From NCBI RefSeq assembly GCF_014472395.1, contig NZ_JACSZW010000001.1:434001-498000 (forward strand): 64,000 nt of DNA, given 5' to 3'. The DNA is from Pedobacter sp. N36a. Lineage in GTDB: Bacteria > Bacteroidota > Bacteroidia > Sphingobacteriales > Sphingobacteriaceae. The position numbers and the translations under genes are program-made. The notes under the pieces were generated by a model that was not told where the DNA came from, did no database searches, and was given only the letters and a program-made list of their open reading frames with translations. Below, one piece after another: positions 54,891 through 62,250 of the stretch (within the stretch, counting starts at the first letter, position 1; the number at the start of each line of letters is the position of its first letter).

Positions 54891-55384
54891 ATGAACTTTA
54901 CAAATAAAAACGTCGTTATCACAGGTGGAACTACCGGAATAGGTCTAGAAACGGCAAAAGCATTTATTAGCGCAGGCGCAAATGTTTGGATTACAGGTAG
55001 AACTGCTGGCAATCTAGAAAAAGCAACCGCAGAAATAAATAGCCCAAAATTGTTTACTGTAGTATCGGACACTTCAAAACTCGAAGACATTTCAATCCTG
55101 GAAAAAGCAGTTGCAGAAAGTGAGAACAAATTAGATGTCCTTTTCCTGAATGCTGGAATTGCGACCTTTGAGCCAATAGAAAAAGTACTGAGGCAAATTT
55201 TGAGGCACAATTCAATACCAATGTCAAGGGGCATTTCTTCACATTGCAAAAATTACTTCCCCACCTCGCAGAGGGAGCATCAGTAATATTCACTTCTTCA
55301 ACTGTTGCCACAGCGGCAAATTCGGGAGCTAGCGTGTATTCTGCAACCAAAGGAGCATTGAATAAAATTGCCCAGGTTTTGTGT
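54891..55384 (+). pseudogene. SDR oxidoreductase A, frameshifted and 3'-truncated
   Basis: Begins as a normal short-chain dehydrogenase: MNFTNKNVVITGGTTGIGLE (GxxxGIG cofactor motif), DVLFLNAGIATFEPIEKV. A one-base loss near 55185 shifts the frame. In the restored frame the family sequence continues: EANFEAQFNTNVKGHFFTLQ, VIFTSSTVATAANSGASVYS, ATKGALNKIAQVL (catalytic Ser, Tyr and Lys all present), then ends at the junction near 55380 with SDR B. About 60 C-terminal residues are missing. The shifted frame stops at 55286. Probably inactive. Confidence 0.8.
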
Positions 55385-55907
55385 TGACCTGAAACGACTT
55401 CAATTCTTCGGCGAGAGATTCGCTCAATCCGGCAACGGCAAATTTCGTGGAGCAATAAATACCAAATCCAGGGAAATTTGCAACAAATCCTCCTATAGAG
55501 GAAATATTAAAAATATGACCCGATCGTTGTTTTCGCAGGTAAGGCGTCGAATGTCTGATTACGTTTAATAAGCCAAAGACATTGACTTCGAAATTTTGTT
55601 TGACTTCTTTATCTGATAATTCCTCCAGCGTTCCAGTTTGGCTATAACCAGCATTATTAACAATAATATCAATTTGACCAAAATGATCTATTACTTTTTC
55701 AATTGAAGCTTTTACATTTTCATCGTTAGTAATGTCCATTTCCAATGGTAGAAAGGAATCAGAAAAATTTGGAATATTCTGTTTCAGAGCACTAATTGTT
55801 CTAGATGTAGCAGCTACCCGATAGTTATTTGCTAATAATTTTTTCACCAGTGATAATCCCAAACCTTTGGAAGCACCAGTAACGAACCATACTTTGTTTG
55901 TATTCAT
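55329..55907 (-). CDS. SDR oxidoreductase B, C-terminally truncated
   Basis: 192 residues against about 270-290 for full-length relatives. N-terminus WFVTGASKGLGLSLVKKLL (Rossmann GxxxGxG), DIIVNNAGYSQTGTLEELSD, catalytic Ser in NISSIGG and Tyr/Lys in GIYCSTKFAVAG. After SESLAEELKSF the sequence departs from the family: the last 20 or so residues (VNTKPGQFYSMLLWLQNTR) are read antisense through the end of SDR A. The substrate-binding C-terminal part is lost, so activity is doubtful, although the frame is intact. Confidence 0.75.
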   Translation of the reverse strand: MNTNKVWFVTGASKGLGLSLVKKLLANNYRVAATSRTISALKQNIPNFSDSFLPLEMDITNDENVKASIEKVIDHFGQIDIIVNNAGYSQTGTLEELSDKEVKQNFEVNVFGLLNVIRHSTPYLRKQRSGHIFNISSIGGFVANFPGFGIYCSTKFAVAGLSESLAEELKSFQVNTKPGQFYSMLLWLQNTR

Positions 55908-56081
55908 ATTCTTTGTATTTGATTATGATGCAAAGTTGGTTAGAATGGAAATGATCTAGTTTTCCAAATCTAAGGTTGTATTGTCCAAATCTAAAGTCGT
56001 ATATAAAAGCCAAAGAGGATGAAAGATATAACCTTAAAACAAATAGCCTATGAATTTCTAGACATCGTTTGACTTAATCTC
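55908..56081. other. Intergenic stretch before the DUF1016 remnant
   Basis: No gene seen. Contains the near-repeats TCCAAATCTAAGGTTGTAT (55962-55980) and TCCAAATCTAAAGTCGTAT (55983-56001), a direct repeat with a 21-bp period in the region where the SDR B promoter would lie. Confidence 0.45.
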
Positions 56082-56237
56082 CCTGTAGGGATTATTTTAT
56101 GTGCAGATAAGAATGATGCCTTGGTGGAATACACCACCACCGGCTTGTCCAATGAAGTCTTTGTCTCCAAATATCTAGTTCAGTTGCCTAGCAATGAGAC
56201 TTTAGAAACATTCATCCGAAACGAAATAAACCAGTAA
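56082..56237 (+). pseudogene. DUF1016 (YhcG-like PDDEXK nuclease) C-terminal remnant
   Basis: 52 codons read PVGIILCADKNDALVEYTTT, then GLSNEVFVSKYLVQLPSNET and a normal stop. This matches the conserved end of DUF1016/PDDEXK nuclease-domain proteins (GxxLCxDKNDxxVxY and FxSKYxxxLP). Nothing of the nuclease domain remains upstream; an in-frame stop lies near 56075. A leftover of an accessory gene about 230 bp from a tRNA. Confidence 0.65.
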
Positions 56238-56420
56238 GTATCTTAAGAGTGGTTTCCGTCGAAGACCAAAACAAACAAAACATTAAGCGATATAACCTAT
56301 AAAGGAGTATGGAATATTGAATAGAGTCCTTTTGCAAGTAATACCTTTCGCAAAAAAATCTATTGAGCTCGAATCAAAAAATAGCCTTTACACTATTATT
56401 AAGGCCGATAAAAATTTCCA
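56238..56420. other. Non-coding region before the tRNA terminator
   Basis: 183 bp without any coding signal or structure that I can support. Confidence 0.3.
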
Positions 56421-56461
56421 TAAAAAAACAAAACCCTCTTTACGGAGTGTAAAGAGGGTTT
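56421..56461 (-). terminator. Intrinsic terminator of the tRNA gene
   Basis: A perfect 13-bp stem (AAACCCTCTTTAC with GTAAAGAGGGTTT, 5-nt loop) at 56431-56461, starting 2 nt after the tRNA 3' end. On the minus strand it is followed by TGTTTTTTTA. Confidence 0.9.
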
Positions 56462-56462
56462 G

Positions 56463-56536
56463 TGGGCCATGATGGGCTCGAACCATCGACCAAAAGATTA
56501 TGAGTCTTCTACTCTAACCAGCTGAGCTAATGGCCC
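56463..56536 (-). tRNA. tRNA with CAU anticodon (Met, or Ile2 after lysidine modification)
   Basis: 74-nt cloverleaf on the minus strand: acceptor GGGCCAT pairs with ATGGCCC, discriminator A; D-arm with AGCTCAGCTGGTTAGAG; anticodon stem GAAGA/TCTTT around loop CTCATAA; T-arm with GGTTCGAGCCC. CCA is not encoded. The anticodon is CAU. The body, especially GACTCATAATC with TTGGTCG after it, resembles bacterial tRNA-Ile2 (lysidine-modified CAU) at least as much as elongator tRNA-Met, so identity is left open. Confidence 0.93.
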
Positions 56537-56603
56537 TGAAAAATCATATTGATTTTGCGAATGCAATGTTACATATTTGAATCGAATTTTGGAAACACTT
56601 TAC

Positions 56604-57239
56604 ATGAAAAAAATAAAAAACATCATCTTCGATTATGGCAACGTGATCTTTGAAATAGACTTTAAACGGGCTCAAGAAGCTCTTATCCAACTCGGTATCG
56701 AGAATATCGAAGACTTTTTTGCGCATAAAAGTCACCACAATATTTTTAATGATCTGGAGACCGCAGCGATCAGTCCAGCCGAATTTAGGACCGGAATTAG
56801 GGAAGCATCGTCAAAAAAAGACATCACAGATGAACAAATTGATGCTGCTTGGAACAGTTTATTGATTGGAGTTCCAGAAAATGTGCATGAAGTATTGTTA
56901 AAAGTGAAGGAAAAATACCGCACATTTTTACTGAGCAACAACAATGAAATCCATTACAACTGGATCGTGGATTACCTGAAAAGAGAATTCGATATGCCGG
57001 ACAACAGCAGCCTATTTGAAAAAGCATACTATTCTCAGCAAATGTTCCTAAGAAAACCTCATGTAGAAATATTTGAAAAGGTTTTAAAAGAGAATAACCT
57101 CGATCCAGAAGAGACTTTGTTTATTGACGACAGTCCGCAGCACCTGGTTGGCGCAAAAGCCGCAGGTATGCAGACCTTATTGATGACAAAACACCCGAAA
57201 TACCTTGAGGACGTATTAATAGCGCACGAGATCTTATAA
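56604..57239 (+). CDS. HAD-superfamily hydrolase (YihX-like phosphatase)
   Basis: 211 residues from ATG 56604 (MKKIKNIIFDYGNVIFEI); an ATG at 56577 would add nine unlikely residues. HAD motif I IIFDYGNVIF (the second Asp of DxD is replaced by Gly-Asn, as in the YihX/epoxide-hydrolase-N subgroup), motif II LLSNNNEIH, motif III K in LRKPHVEIFEKVL, motif IV LFIDDSPQHLVGAKAAGMQ. Cytoplasmic phosphatase of small sugar-phosphate-like substrates; exact substrate unknown. Transcribed away from the tRNA. Confidence 0.92.
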   Translation: MKKIKNIIFDYGNVIFEIDFKRAQEALIQLGIENIEDFFAHKSHHNIFNDLETAAISPAEFRTGIREASSKKDITDEQIDAAWNSLLIGVPENVHEVLLKVKEKYRTFLLSNNNEIHYNWIVDYLKREFDMPDNSSLFEKAYYSQQMFLRKPHVEIFEKVLKENNLDPEETLFIDDSPQHLVGAKAAGMQTLLMTKHPKYLEDVLIAHEIL

Positions 57240-57289
57240 TGGCTCCCGAAAAAACTGTAAATTGCAGGCCTAAATAAAAATCACACGTA

Positions 57290-57607
57290 ATGACTGAGCA
57301 AAAGTTTAAAACTCTGAAAGAATTCTATCCATACTATTTAACAGAGCATACAAATTTAACCAGTCGAGTGTTGCATTTTATAGGAACAGGGCTCGTTATT
57401 CTTTCTGTATTTACAGGAATCCTGTTTCATGAATGGCGTTTCATTTTAGCGACGCCATTCCTGGGATATGGTTTTGCCTGGATTGGTCATTTCTTTTTCG
57501 AAAAGAACAAACCTTCCACCTTCAAATATCCGATGTACAGTCTGGCCAGCGACTTCCTCTTGTTCTGGGATTTATTGACCGGGCATCAGGACTTCAAAGT
57601 AAAGTAG
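57290..57607 (+). CDS. DUF962/Mpo1-like membrane protein
   Basis: 105 residues with two or three TM segments (about 29-44, 50-66). Matches the DUF962 family, related to yeast Mpo1, an iron-dependent dioxygenase of 2-hydroxy fatty acid alpha-oxidation. Conserved elements: FYPYYLTEHTNLTSRVLHFIGT and WIGHFFFEKNKPSTFKYPMYSL, whose histidines correspond to the metal-binding set, and SDFLLFWDLLTGH. Bacteroidota contain sphingolipids and 2-hydroxy fatty acids, so a lipid role is plausible but inferred. Confidence 0.88.
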   Translation: MTEQKFKTLKEFYPYYLTEHTNLTSRVLHFIGTGLVILSVFTGILFHEWRFILATPFLGYGFAWIGHFFFEKNKPSTFKYPMYSLASDFLLFWDLLTGHQDFKVK

Positions 57608-57708
57608 TTTCCAGATTATCAGCATAGAAAAACTCTATATCAGTATAGATATTTGCAGTTTGATGTCGAAAATTATTATCCATAGGTTTACAAAAAAACA
57701 ATAAATCA

Positions 57709-59220
57709 ATGTTTATGGAAAATAACAACACGAACAATCGTAAACTCACTACTGCATCTGGGAGACCTTATGCTGAACATGAGAATACACAATCTGTAGG
57801 AAGCCGTGGTCCATTACTTCTTCAAGACTTTATTCTCCATGAAAAGATGGCTCACTTTAATAGGGAAAGGATTCCTGAACGCGTAGTTCATGCAAAAGGC
57901 ACCGGTGCTTACGGTATATTTAAAGTAACACACGACATCACCCAACATACAAAAGCCAAAATCTTCGGAGCTATTGGCAATGAATGCAAAGTATTTCTAA
58001 GATTTTCTACCGTTGGTGGTGAAAAAGGCAGTGCCGATTCTGAAAGAGATCCACGCGGCTTTGCTATTAAATTCTATACCGAAGACGGAAACTGGGATCT
58101 TGTTGGAAACAACACACCGGTATTCTTCGTTAAAGATCCTAAAAAATTCAGTGATTTCATTCATACTCAAAAGAGAGATCCAAGAACAAATTTGAAAAGC
58201 CCTACTATGATGTGGGATTTCTGGTCGCTAAATCCAGAAAGCTTACACCAGGTGCTGATTTTAATGTCTGATCGCGGTACTCCCTATTCGCTCCGTAATA
58301 TGGACGGATTTGGAAGTCACACTTACTCCTTCATCAATAAAGATAATGAGCGTGTATGGGTAAAATTCCATTTTAAAACACAGCAGGGCATTAAGAACTT
58401 TACCGGTCCGGAAGCTGATGCGATGCGTACCCAGGATATGGATCATTCTCAACGCGATTTAGTTGAGGCGATTGACCGTGGCGACTTCCCTAAGTGGGAC
58501 TTAAAAATCCAGGTAATGACTGAAGCGGAAGCAAAAACTTTTAGATGGAATCCATTTGACCTGACTAAAGTATGGCCGCATGGCGAATTCCCGCTGATAG
58601 ATGTAGGCGTACTTGAATTGAATCAAATCCCTAGAAACTACTTCGCTCATGTGGAGCAGTCAGCATTTGCACCTTCTAATACTGTAGATGGTATTGGTTA
58701 TTCGCCGGATAGAATGCTTCAGGGACGTATATTGTCTTATGCAGATGCACATCGCTATCGCTTAGGAGTAAATTATGAACAGATTCCTGTAAATGCCTGT
58801 CCGTTTATGGTAAACAATTACCACCGTGATGGTCAAATGAGGATTGACGACAATGGAAATGACGATCCAAATTACTACCCGAATAGCTTTGGGGATGTCA
58901 TTCCTGATCAAAGCTATAAAGAGCCGGCATGGGAATTAGATTCTAACGTGGCCGATTGGTACGATAGAAATGCTGGTCCTGGTGATAACGACCATTATAC
59001 TCAGCCAGGTGACCTTTATCGCAAAGTAATGAGCCCGGAAGACCGCATAAATCTGGTGAACAATATTGTGGGTGCTATGAGCGGCATCACTGGCCCCAAG
59101 AAAGCACAAATCATCAATTTACAATTGTGTCATTTCTTTAGAGCGGATATTCAATTGGGAATGTCTGTGGCTAAAGGATTGGGTGTAGATGTGGATCAGG
59201 CTATGGCAAGTAAACACTAG
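57709..59220 (+). CDS. katA: Monofunctional haem catalase (small-subunit, clade 3 type)
   Basis: 503 residues, decomposing hydrogen peroxide in the cytoplasm. Start ATG 57709 (MFMENNN); ATG 57715 is equally possible. Landmarks: FNRERIPERVVHAKGTGAYG with the distal catalytic His, FLRFSTVGGEKGSADSERDPRGFAIKFYT, distal Asn in DLVGNNTPVFFVKD, and the proximal haem-ligand Tyr in RMLQGRILSYADAHRYRLG. Length and absence of a flavodoxin-like tail put it in the small-subunit class. No OxyR or PerR gene adjoins. It ends at a bidirectional terminator facing proline dehydrogenase. Confidence 0.95.
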   Translation: MFMENNNTNNRKLTTASGRPYAEHENTQSVGSRGPLLLQDFILHEKMAHFNRERIPERVVHAKGTGAYGIFKVTHDITQHTKAKIFGAIGNECKVFLRFSTVGGEKGSADSERDPRGFAIKFYTEDGNWDLVGNNTPVFFVKDPKKFSDFIHTQKRDPRTNLKSPTMMWDFWSLNPESLHQVLILMSDRGTPYSLRNMDGFGSHTYSFINKDNERVWVKFHFKTQQGIKNFTGPEADAMRTQDMDHSQRDLVEAIDRGDFPKWDLKIQVMTEAEAKTFRWNPFDLTKVWPHGEFPLIDVGVLELNQIPRNYFAHVEQSAFAPSNTVDGIGYSPDRMLQGRILSYADAHRYRLGVNYEQIPVNACPFMVNNYHRDGQMRIDDNGNDDPNYYPNSFGDVIPDQSYKEPAWELDSNVADWYDRNAGPGDNDHYTQPGDLYRKVMSPEDRINLVNNIVGAMSGITGPKKAQIINLQLCHFFRADIQLGMSVAKGLGVDVDQAMASKH

Positions 59221-59246
59221 TCGAAACTTGTAAAAGTTCTAAATAA

Positions 59247-59279
59247 AAAATCCCCGTCTGATATTCAGGCGGGGATTTT
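59247..59279. terminator. Bidirectional terminator between catalase and proline dehydrogenase
   Basis: AATCCCCGTCTGA pairs with TCAGGCGGGGATT (one G-T pair, 3-nt loop), with A-runs before and T-runs after, so it works in both directions for the two convergent genes. Confidence 0.88.
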
Positions 59280-59293
59280 CATTGGTCATCGAA

Positions 59294-60478
59294 TTATAAT
59301 CTTCTGCGTTGTTTTTCTTTCATGATCAAACCAAGCTCTCTGCTCGTTTGTCCGGCAATGGAAGTGTTTTCCTGTGCTCTTCTGAAAAGATACGGCATAA
59401 CCGCTTTAATTGGTCCGTAAGGAACATATTTAGCTACATTGTAACCGGCATCTGAAAGGTTAAAACTTAAATTATCGCTCATTCCCAACAACTGTGCAAA
59501 ATATACATGTGGATGGTTATGGTCTACTTTATGTTTGTCTAATAGTTCCGCAAGCACTCTACAGCTGTCTTCATTATGCGTACCACAAACAATAGCAATC
59601 TCCTCAATATGCGCCATGCAGTAGTTTAATGATTCATCATAATCTCTATCTGAGGCTGCTTTGTTAGGTTGAATTGGAGATAAATAGCCCATTTCTTCCG
59701 CTCTTTTTCTCTCTTTCTCCATATAAGCACCTCTTACCATTTTCACACCCAGAATATAACCTGCTGCTTTAGCGATCAAATGATCTGCTTTCATGTCAGC
59801 CAGTTTATCATGACGGTACATTTGATAAGTATTGTAAACAATGATACGCTCTCTGTTGAATAAACGCATCATATCTATTGCCAGCTCATCAATCGTATCC
59901 TGAATCCAGGTTTCTTCTGCATCCACCATGATTGGTACGTTTTTATCATAAGCCACTCTGCAAATCTTCTCACATCTGGCTTTCACTTTAGCAAATTCTG
60001 CTTCTTCAGCTGCAGTTAAAGCTTTTTTTGCATCTAGTTTTTCCAACAATCCGAAACGACCAATCCCCGTCACTTTAAATACAGAAATCGGAAGACGTTT
60101 ATCTCCTGCTGCTCTGTTTATCGTTCTGATGATCTCTTCACAGGTAAAATCAAATACTGCTTCTTCCTCTTCTCCTTCTACCGAATAATCCAAAATGGTA
60201 CCTACGTTTCCTGCTGCCAATTGCTCAATCGTGCGCTCACACTCCGCAATTGTTTCTCCACCACAAAAATGTTTAAAAATTGTAGCCTTGATGATTGATT
60301 TAATAGGCAAGCCTACATTTAGGAAAAAATTGGTGATTGGAGGGCCAACTTTTGTTAAAAAATTACTGCTGATTACCTTGAAAAGCCAATATCCAGCGTT
60401 TAGTTCTGAATTAGATTGGTTACGAAAAGCAACCTCGGTGTTGTCAAAGTTTAGTGTTTTTTTGGGGAAAATTTCCAT
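59294..60478 (-). CDS. Proline dehydrogenase
   Basis: 394-residue FAD-dependent monofunctional PRODH, oxidising proline to pyrroline-5-carboxylate. TIM-barrel landmarks: PISVFKVTGIGRFGLLEKLD, KNVPIMVDAEETWIQDTID, YNTYQMYRHDKL, VKMVRGAYMEKERKRA, VCGTHNEDS, FAQLLGMSDNLSF and the C-terminal substrate motif KYVPYGPIKAVMPYLFRRAQEN (the RR pair binds proline carboxylate). The long acidic insertion around 145-175 (KKALTAAEEAEFAKVKARCE) is typical for Bacteroidota enzymes. A stand-alone gene; no P5C dehydrogenase is next to it. Confidence 0.95.
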   Translation of the reverse strand: MEIFPKKTLNFDNTEVAFRNQSNSELNAGYWLFKVISSNFLTKVGPPITNFFLNVGLPIKSIIKATIFKHFCGGETIAECERTIEQLAAGNVGTILDYSVEGEEEEAVFDFTCEEIIRTINRAAGDKRLPISVFKVTGIGRFGLLEKLDAKKALTAAEEAEFAKVKARCEKICRVAYDKNVPIMVDAEETWIQDTIDELAIDMMRLFNRERIIVYNTYQMYRHDKLADMKADHLIAKAAGYILGVKMVRGAYMEKERKRAEEMGYLSPIQPNKAASDRDYDESLNYCMAHIEEIAIVCGTHNEDSCRVLAELLDKHKVDHNHPHVYFAQLLGMSDNLSFNLSDAGYNVAKYVPYGPIKAVMPYLFRRAQENTSIAGQTSRELGLIMKEKQRRRL

Positions 60479-60559
60479 TTAATTCGTATGGTTAGTCATA
60501 TTGCATGCAAAAGTATAAATTCCAAGGCTATCCATGGTACAACACTTTATAAATAATTG

Positions 60560-60567
60560 TAAATTTG
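60560..60567 (+). promoter_or_regulatory. -7 element of the S4/aroB promoter
   Basis: TAAATTTG fits TAnnTTTG exactly and ends 8 bp before ATG 60576, implying a very short or absent 5' leader. This also favours the start at 60576 over 60534. Confidence 0.5.
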
Positions 60568-60575
60568 CAGGTATA

Positions 60576-60782
60576 ATGATAGAATTCAAATTAGAAGGTG
60601 AGTTTATTCCACTCATTCAGTTGCTAAAAGCAACTTCACTAGTACAAAGTGGTGGCGAAGCACAAACTGTTGTAGAAGACGGTTTGGTAAGATATAATGG
60701 CAAAGTAGACTTCCGTAAGAGGTTGAAAGTACGCGTAGGCGATGTAATTAGCTTTATGGGTCAACAAATAACCGTAATTTAA
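60576..60782 (+). CDS. S4-domain RNA-binding protein (YbcJ-like)
   Basis: 68 residues (MIEFKLEGEFIPLIQLLKAT) forming one S4 fold: LIQLLKATSLVQSGGEAQTVVEDGLVRYNGKVDFRKRLKVRVGD, the helix-turn-strand RNA-binding motif also found in ribosomal protein S4 and RluB-type proteins. Its stop TAA shares its last base with the ATG of aroB, so translation is coupled. Probably a ribosome- or RNA-associated accessory protein; the exact target is unknown. Confidence 0.88.
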   Translation: MIEFKLEGEFIPLIQLLKATSLVQSGGEAQTVVEDGLVRYNGKVDFRKRLKVRVGDVISFMGQQITVI

Positions 60783-61846
60783 TGAACGTTATAGAAAGCT
60801 CAGGCCATAACATCCACTTTGAATCGGAACTTGCGCCATTAGCACAAATCATAGAAGAAGGCAACTACAGTAAGGTTTTTATCTTCGTAGACAGGAATAC
60901 ATCAGAATTTTGTTTGCCATTGCTTCAGGGGATGCTGGACGATTATACAAATTTCGATCTAATTGAAACCGATCCTGGGGAAGAGAACAAGAACATTGAT
61001 TTTTGCATCGGTATCTGGAAGACCTTATTAGATTTTGAAGCAGATCGCAAATGTTTGATGATCAACCTCGGTGGGGGTGTGATTACAGATATGGGTGGTT
61101 TCATTGCATCAACTTATAAAAGGGGCATTGATTTCATCAATATTCCAACTACCTTATTGGCACAAGTTGATGCTTCTGTAGGTGGAAAAACAGGTATCGA
61201 CATTGATAATGTAAAAAATATGGTAGGTACATTTGCCCTTCCACAAGCTGTATTTATCGAAACATCCTTCCTGAAAACACTTCCTGAAAGAGAATTACTA
61301 TCTGGCTTTGCAGAGATGATCAAACATGGTTTGATTGTAGATGCCGCTTATTACGAGCGTTTAAAAGTTGCCGACTATAAAAACATCGCTCCTATTGAGG
61401 TTCACCGTTCTGTAGAAATCAAGAATGAGGTCGTTACTGAGGATCCTCAGGAAAAAGGTCGTCGTAAAATATTAAACTTTGGTCATACCATCGGTCATGC
61501 TGTAGAAAGTTATGCCCTGATTAATGATAAATCACCGCTTACTCATGGGGAGGCCATCGCCGTAGGAATGGTTGCGGAAGCTTACTTATCGAGCACAAAT
61601 AACACGCTGACTCCTGAAGAACTGGAAGACATTACCAAGTATATCCTTAGCATCTACCCTGCATATCACATCAAAAAGGAAAGTTTTACCGACCTTTTAG
61701 GCTTCATGCAGAGTGACAAAAAGAACGAACACGGGCAAATTATGTTTTCTTTACTTAGTAAAATTGGTGCTTGCGACTATAATTGCATCGTTACAGAAAA
61801 GGATATTTTAGCTGCTCTGTCCTACTATAACAATCAGGCTAAATAA
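60782..61846 (+). CDS. aroB: 3-dehydroquinate synthase
   Basis: 354 residues; converts DAHP to 3-dehydroquinate, the second step of the shikimate pathway, in the cytoplasm. NAD-binding part with LGGGVITDMGGFIASTYKRG and TLLAQVDASVGGKTGIDIDN, the metal-binding Glu/His set in GFAEMIKHGLIVD, NFGHTIGHAVE and THGEAIAVGM, and the K in DPQEKGRRKILNFG. Full length. Coupled to the S4 protein gene (1-bp overlap). The aromatic operon that follows has its own promoter and attenuator. Confidence 0.96.
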   Translation: MNVIESSGHNIHFESELAPLAQIIEEGNYSKVFIFVDRNTSEFCLPLLQGMLDDYTNFDLIETDPGEENKNIDFCIGIWKTLLDFEADRKCLMINLGGGVITDMGGFIASTYKRGIDFINIPTTLLAQVDASVGGKTGIDIDNVKNMVGTFALPQAVFIETSFLKTLPERELLSGFAEMIKHGLIVDAAYYERLKVADYKNIAPIEVHRSVEIKNEVVTEDPQEKGRRKILNFGHTIGHAVESYALINDKSPLTHGEAIAVGMVAEAYLSSTNNTLTPEELEDITKYILSIYPAYHIKKESFTDLLGFMQSDKKNEHGQIMFSLLSKIGACDYNCIVTEKDILAALSYYNNQAK

Positions 61847-61976
61847 GGCGTTAAATAGATTTTTACTGCATTTTTTATAAAATAATTGTCGGCCCATTTT
61901 TCACAAAAACACCTAATGTTTTGTGATACAACGAATAACAACCGACACACCATAAATAATTTTTTTAAAGAAAGTA

Positions 61977-62006
61977 TTGACAAATTAAATTTTGTTAGTA
62001 CATTTG
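61977..62006 (+). promoter_or_regulatory. Promoter of the pheA attenuator operon
   Basis: TTG at 61977-61979 and TACATTTG at 61999-62006, 19 bp apart, match the Bacteroidota -33/-7 pattern. Transcription would start near 62013, about 20 nt before the leader peptide. The preceding 61847-61976 shows no gene. Confidence 0.65.
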
Positions 62007-62034
62007 GAAAAACGAAAACGAAAAAACAATCGAG

Positions 62035-62097
62035 ATGAAAAATGTTACTACATATTGGTTTGGTTACTTTTACTACTTTAGTAAGAGCCGGGACTGA
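62035..62097 (+). CDS. Aromatic-rich leader peptide of the pheA attenuator
   Basis: 20-codon frame MKNVTTYWFGYFYYFSKSRD followed by TGA. Eight of its residues 7-15 are Tyr, Trp or Phe (Y7 W8 F9 Y11 F12 Y13 Y14 F15), exactly the amino acids whose synthesis the downstream operon (prephenate dehydratase, DAHP synthase/chorismate mutase) supports. The last codons (AGC CGG GAC TGA) carry the sequence GCCGGGACT that can pair with the terminator's left arm. A ribosome stalled on the aromatic codons would leave it free; one that reaches the stop would cover it. Too short for automatic gene calling, but composition and position are compelling. Confidence 0.85.
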   Translation: MKNVTTYWFGYFYYFSKSRD

Positions 62098-62166
62098 TAT
62101 GCAACATAAATCATAAGATAAGAGTGTATATGAAAAGTCCCGGCCTAAAGCCGGGACTTTTTTTTT
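62087..62166 (+). terminator. Attenuator: anti-terminator arm and intrinsic terminator
   Basis: The terminator has arms AAAAGTCCCGGC (62133-62144) and GCCGGGACTTTT (62150-62161), a CTAAA loop and T-run to 62166. The leader's 3' end, GCCGGGACT at 62087-62095, is identical to the terminator's right arm, so it can pair with AGTCCCGGC at 62136-62144 and prevent termination. Confidence 0.88.
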
Positions 62167-62250
62167 AAGAAAAAATTTGGACCCCGCAGAAGAACAGCAA
62201 CACCATCCTTCCGGAAGCAATAAGAACCACAGAAAATTCAATTAGGCAAA

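Noticed and set aside
55054..55455. Minus-strand frame across the SDR junction
   Set aside because: The plus strand here keeps SDR family sequence in two frames; the minus frame is a by-product.
61834..62241. 135-codon minus-strand frame over the pheA leader
   Set aside because: Antisense to the promoter, leader peptide and attenuator; cysteine- and leucine-rich sequence with no family.
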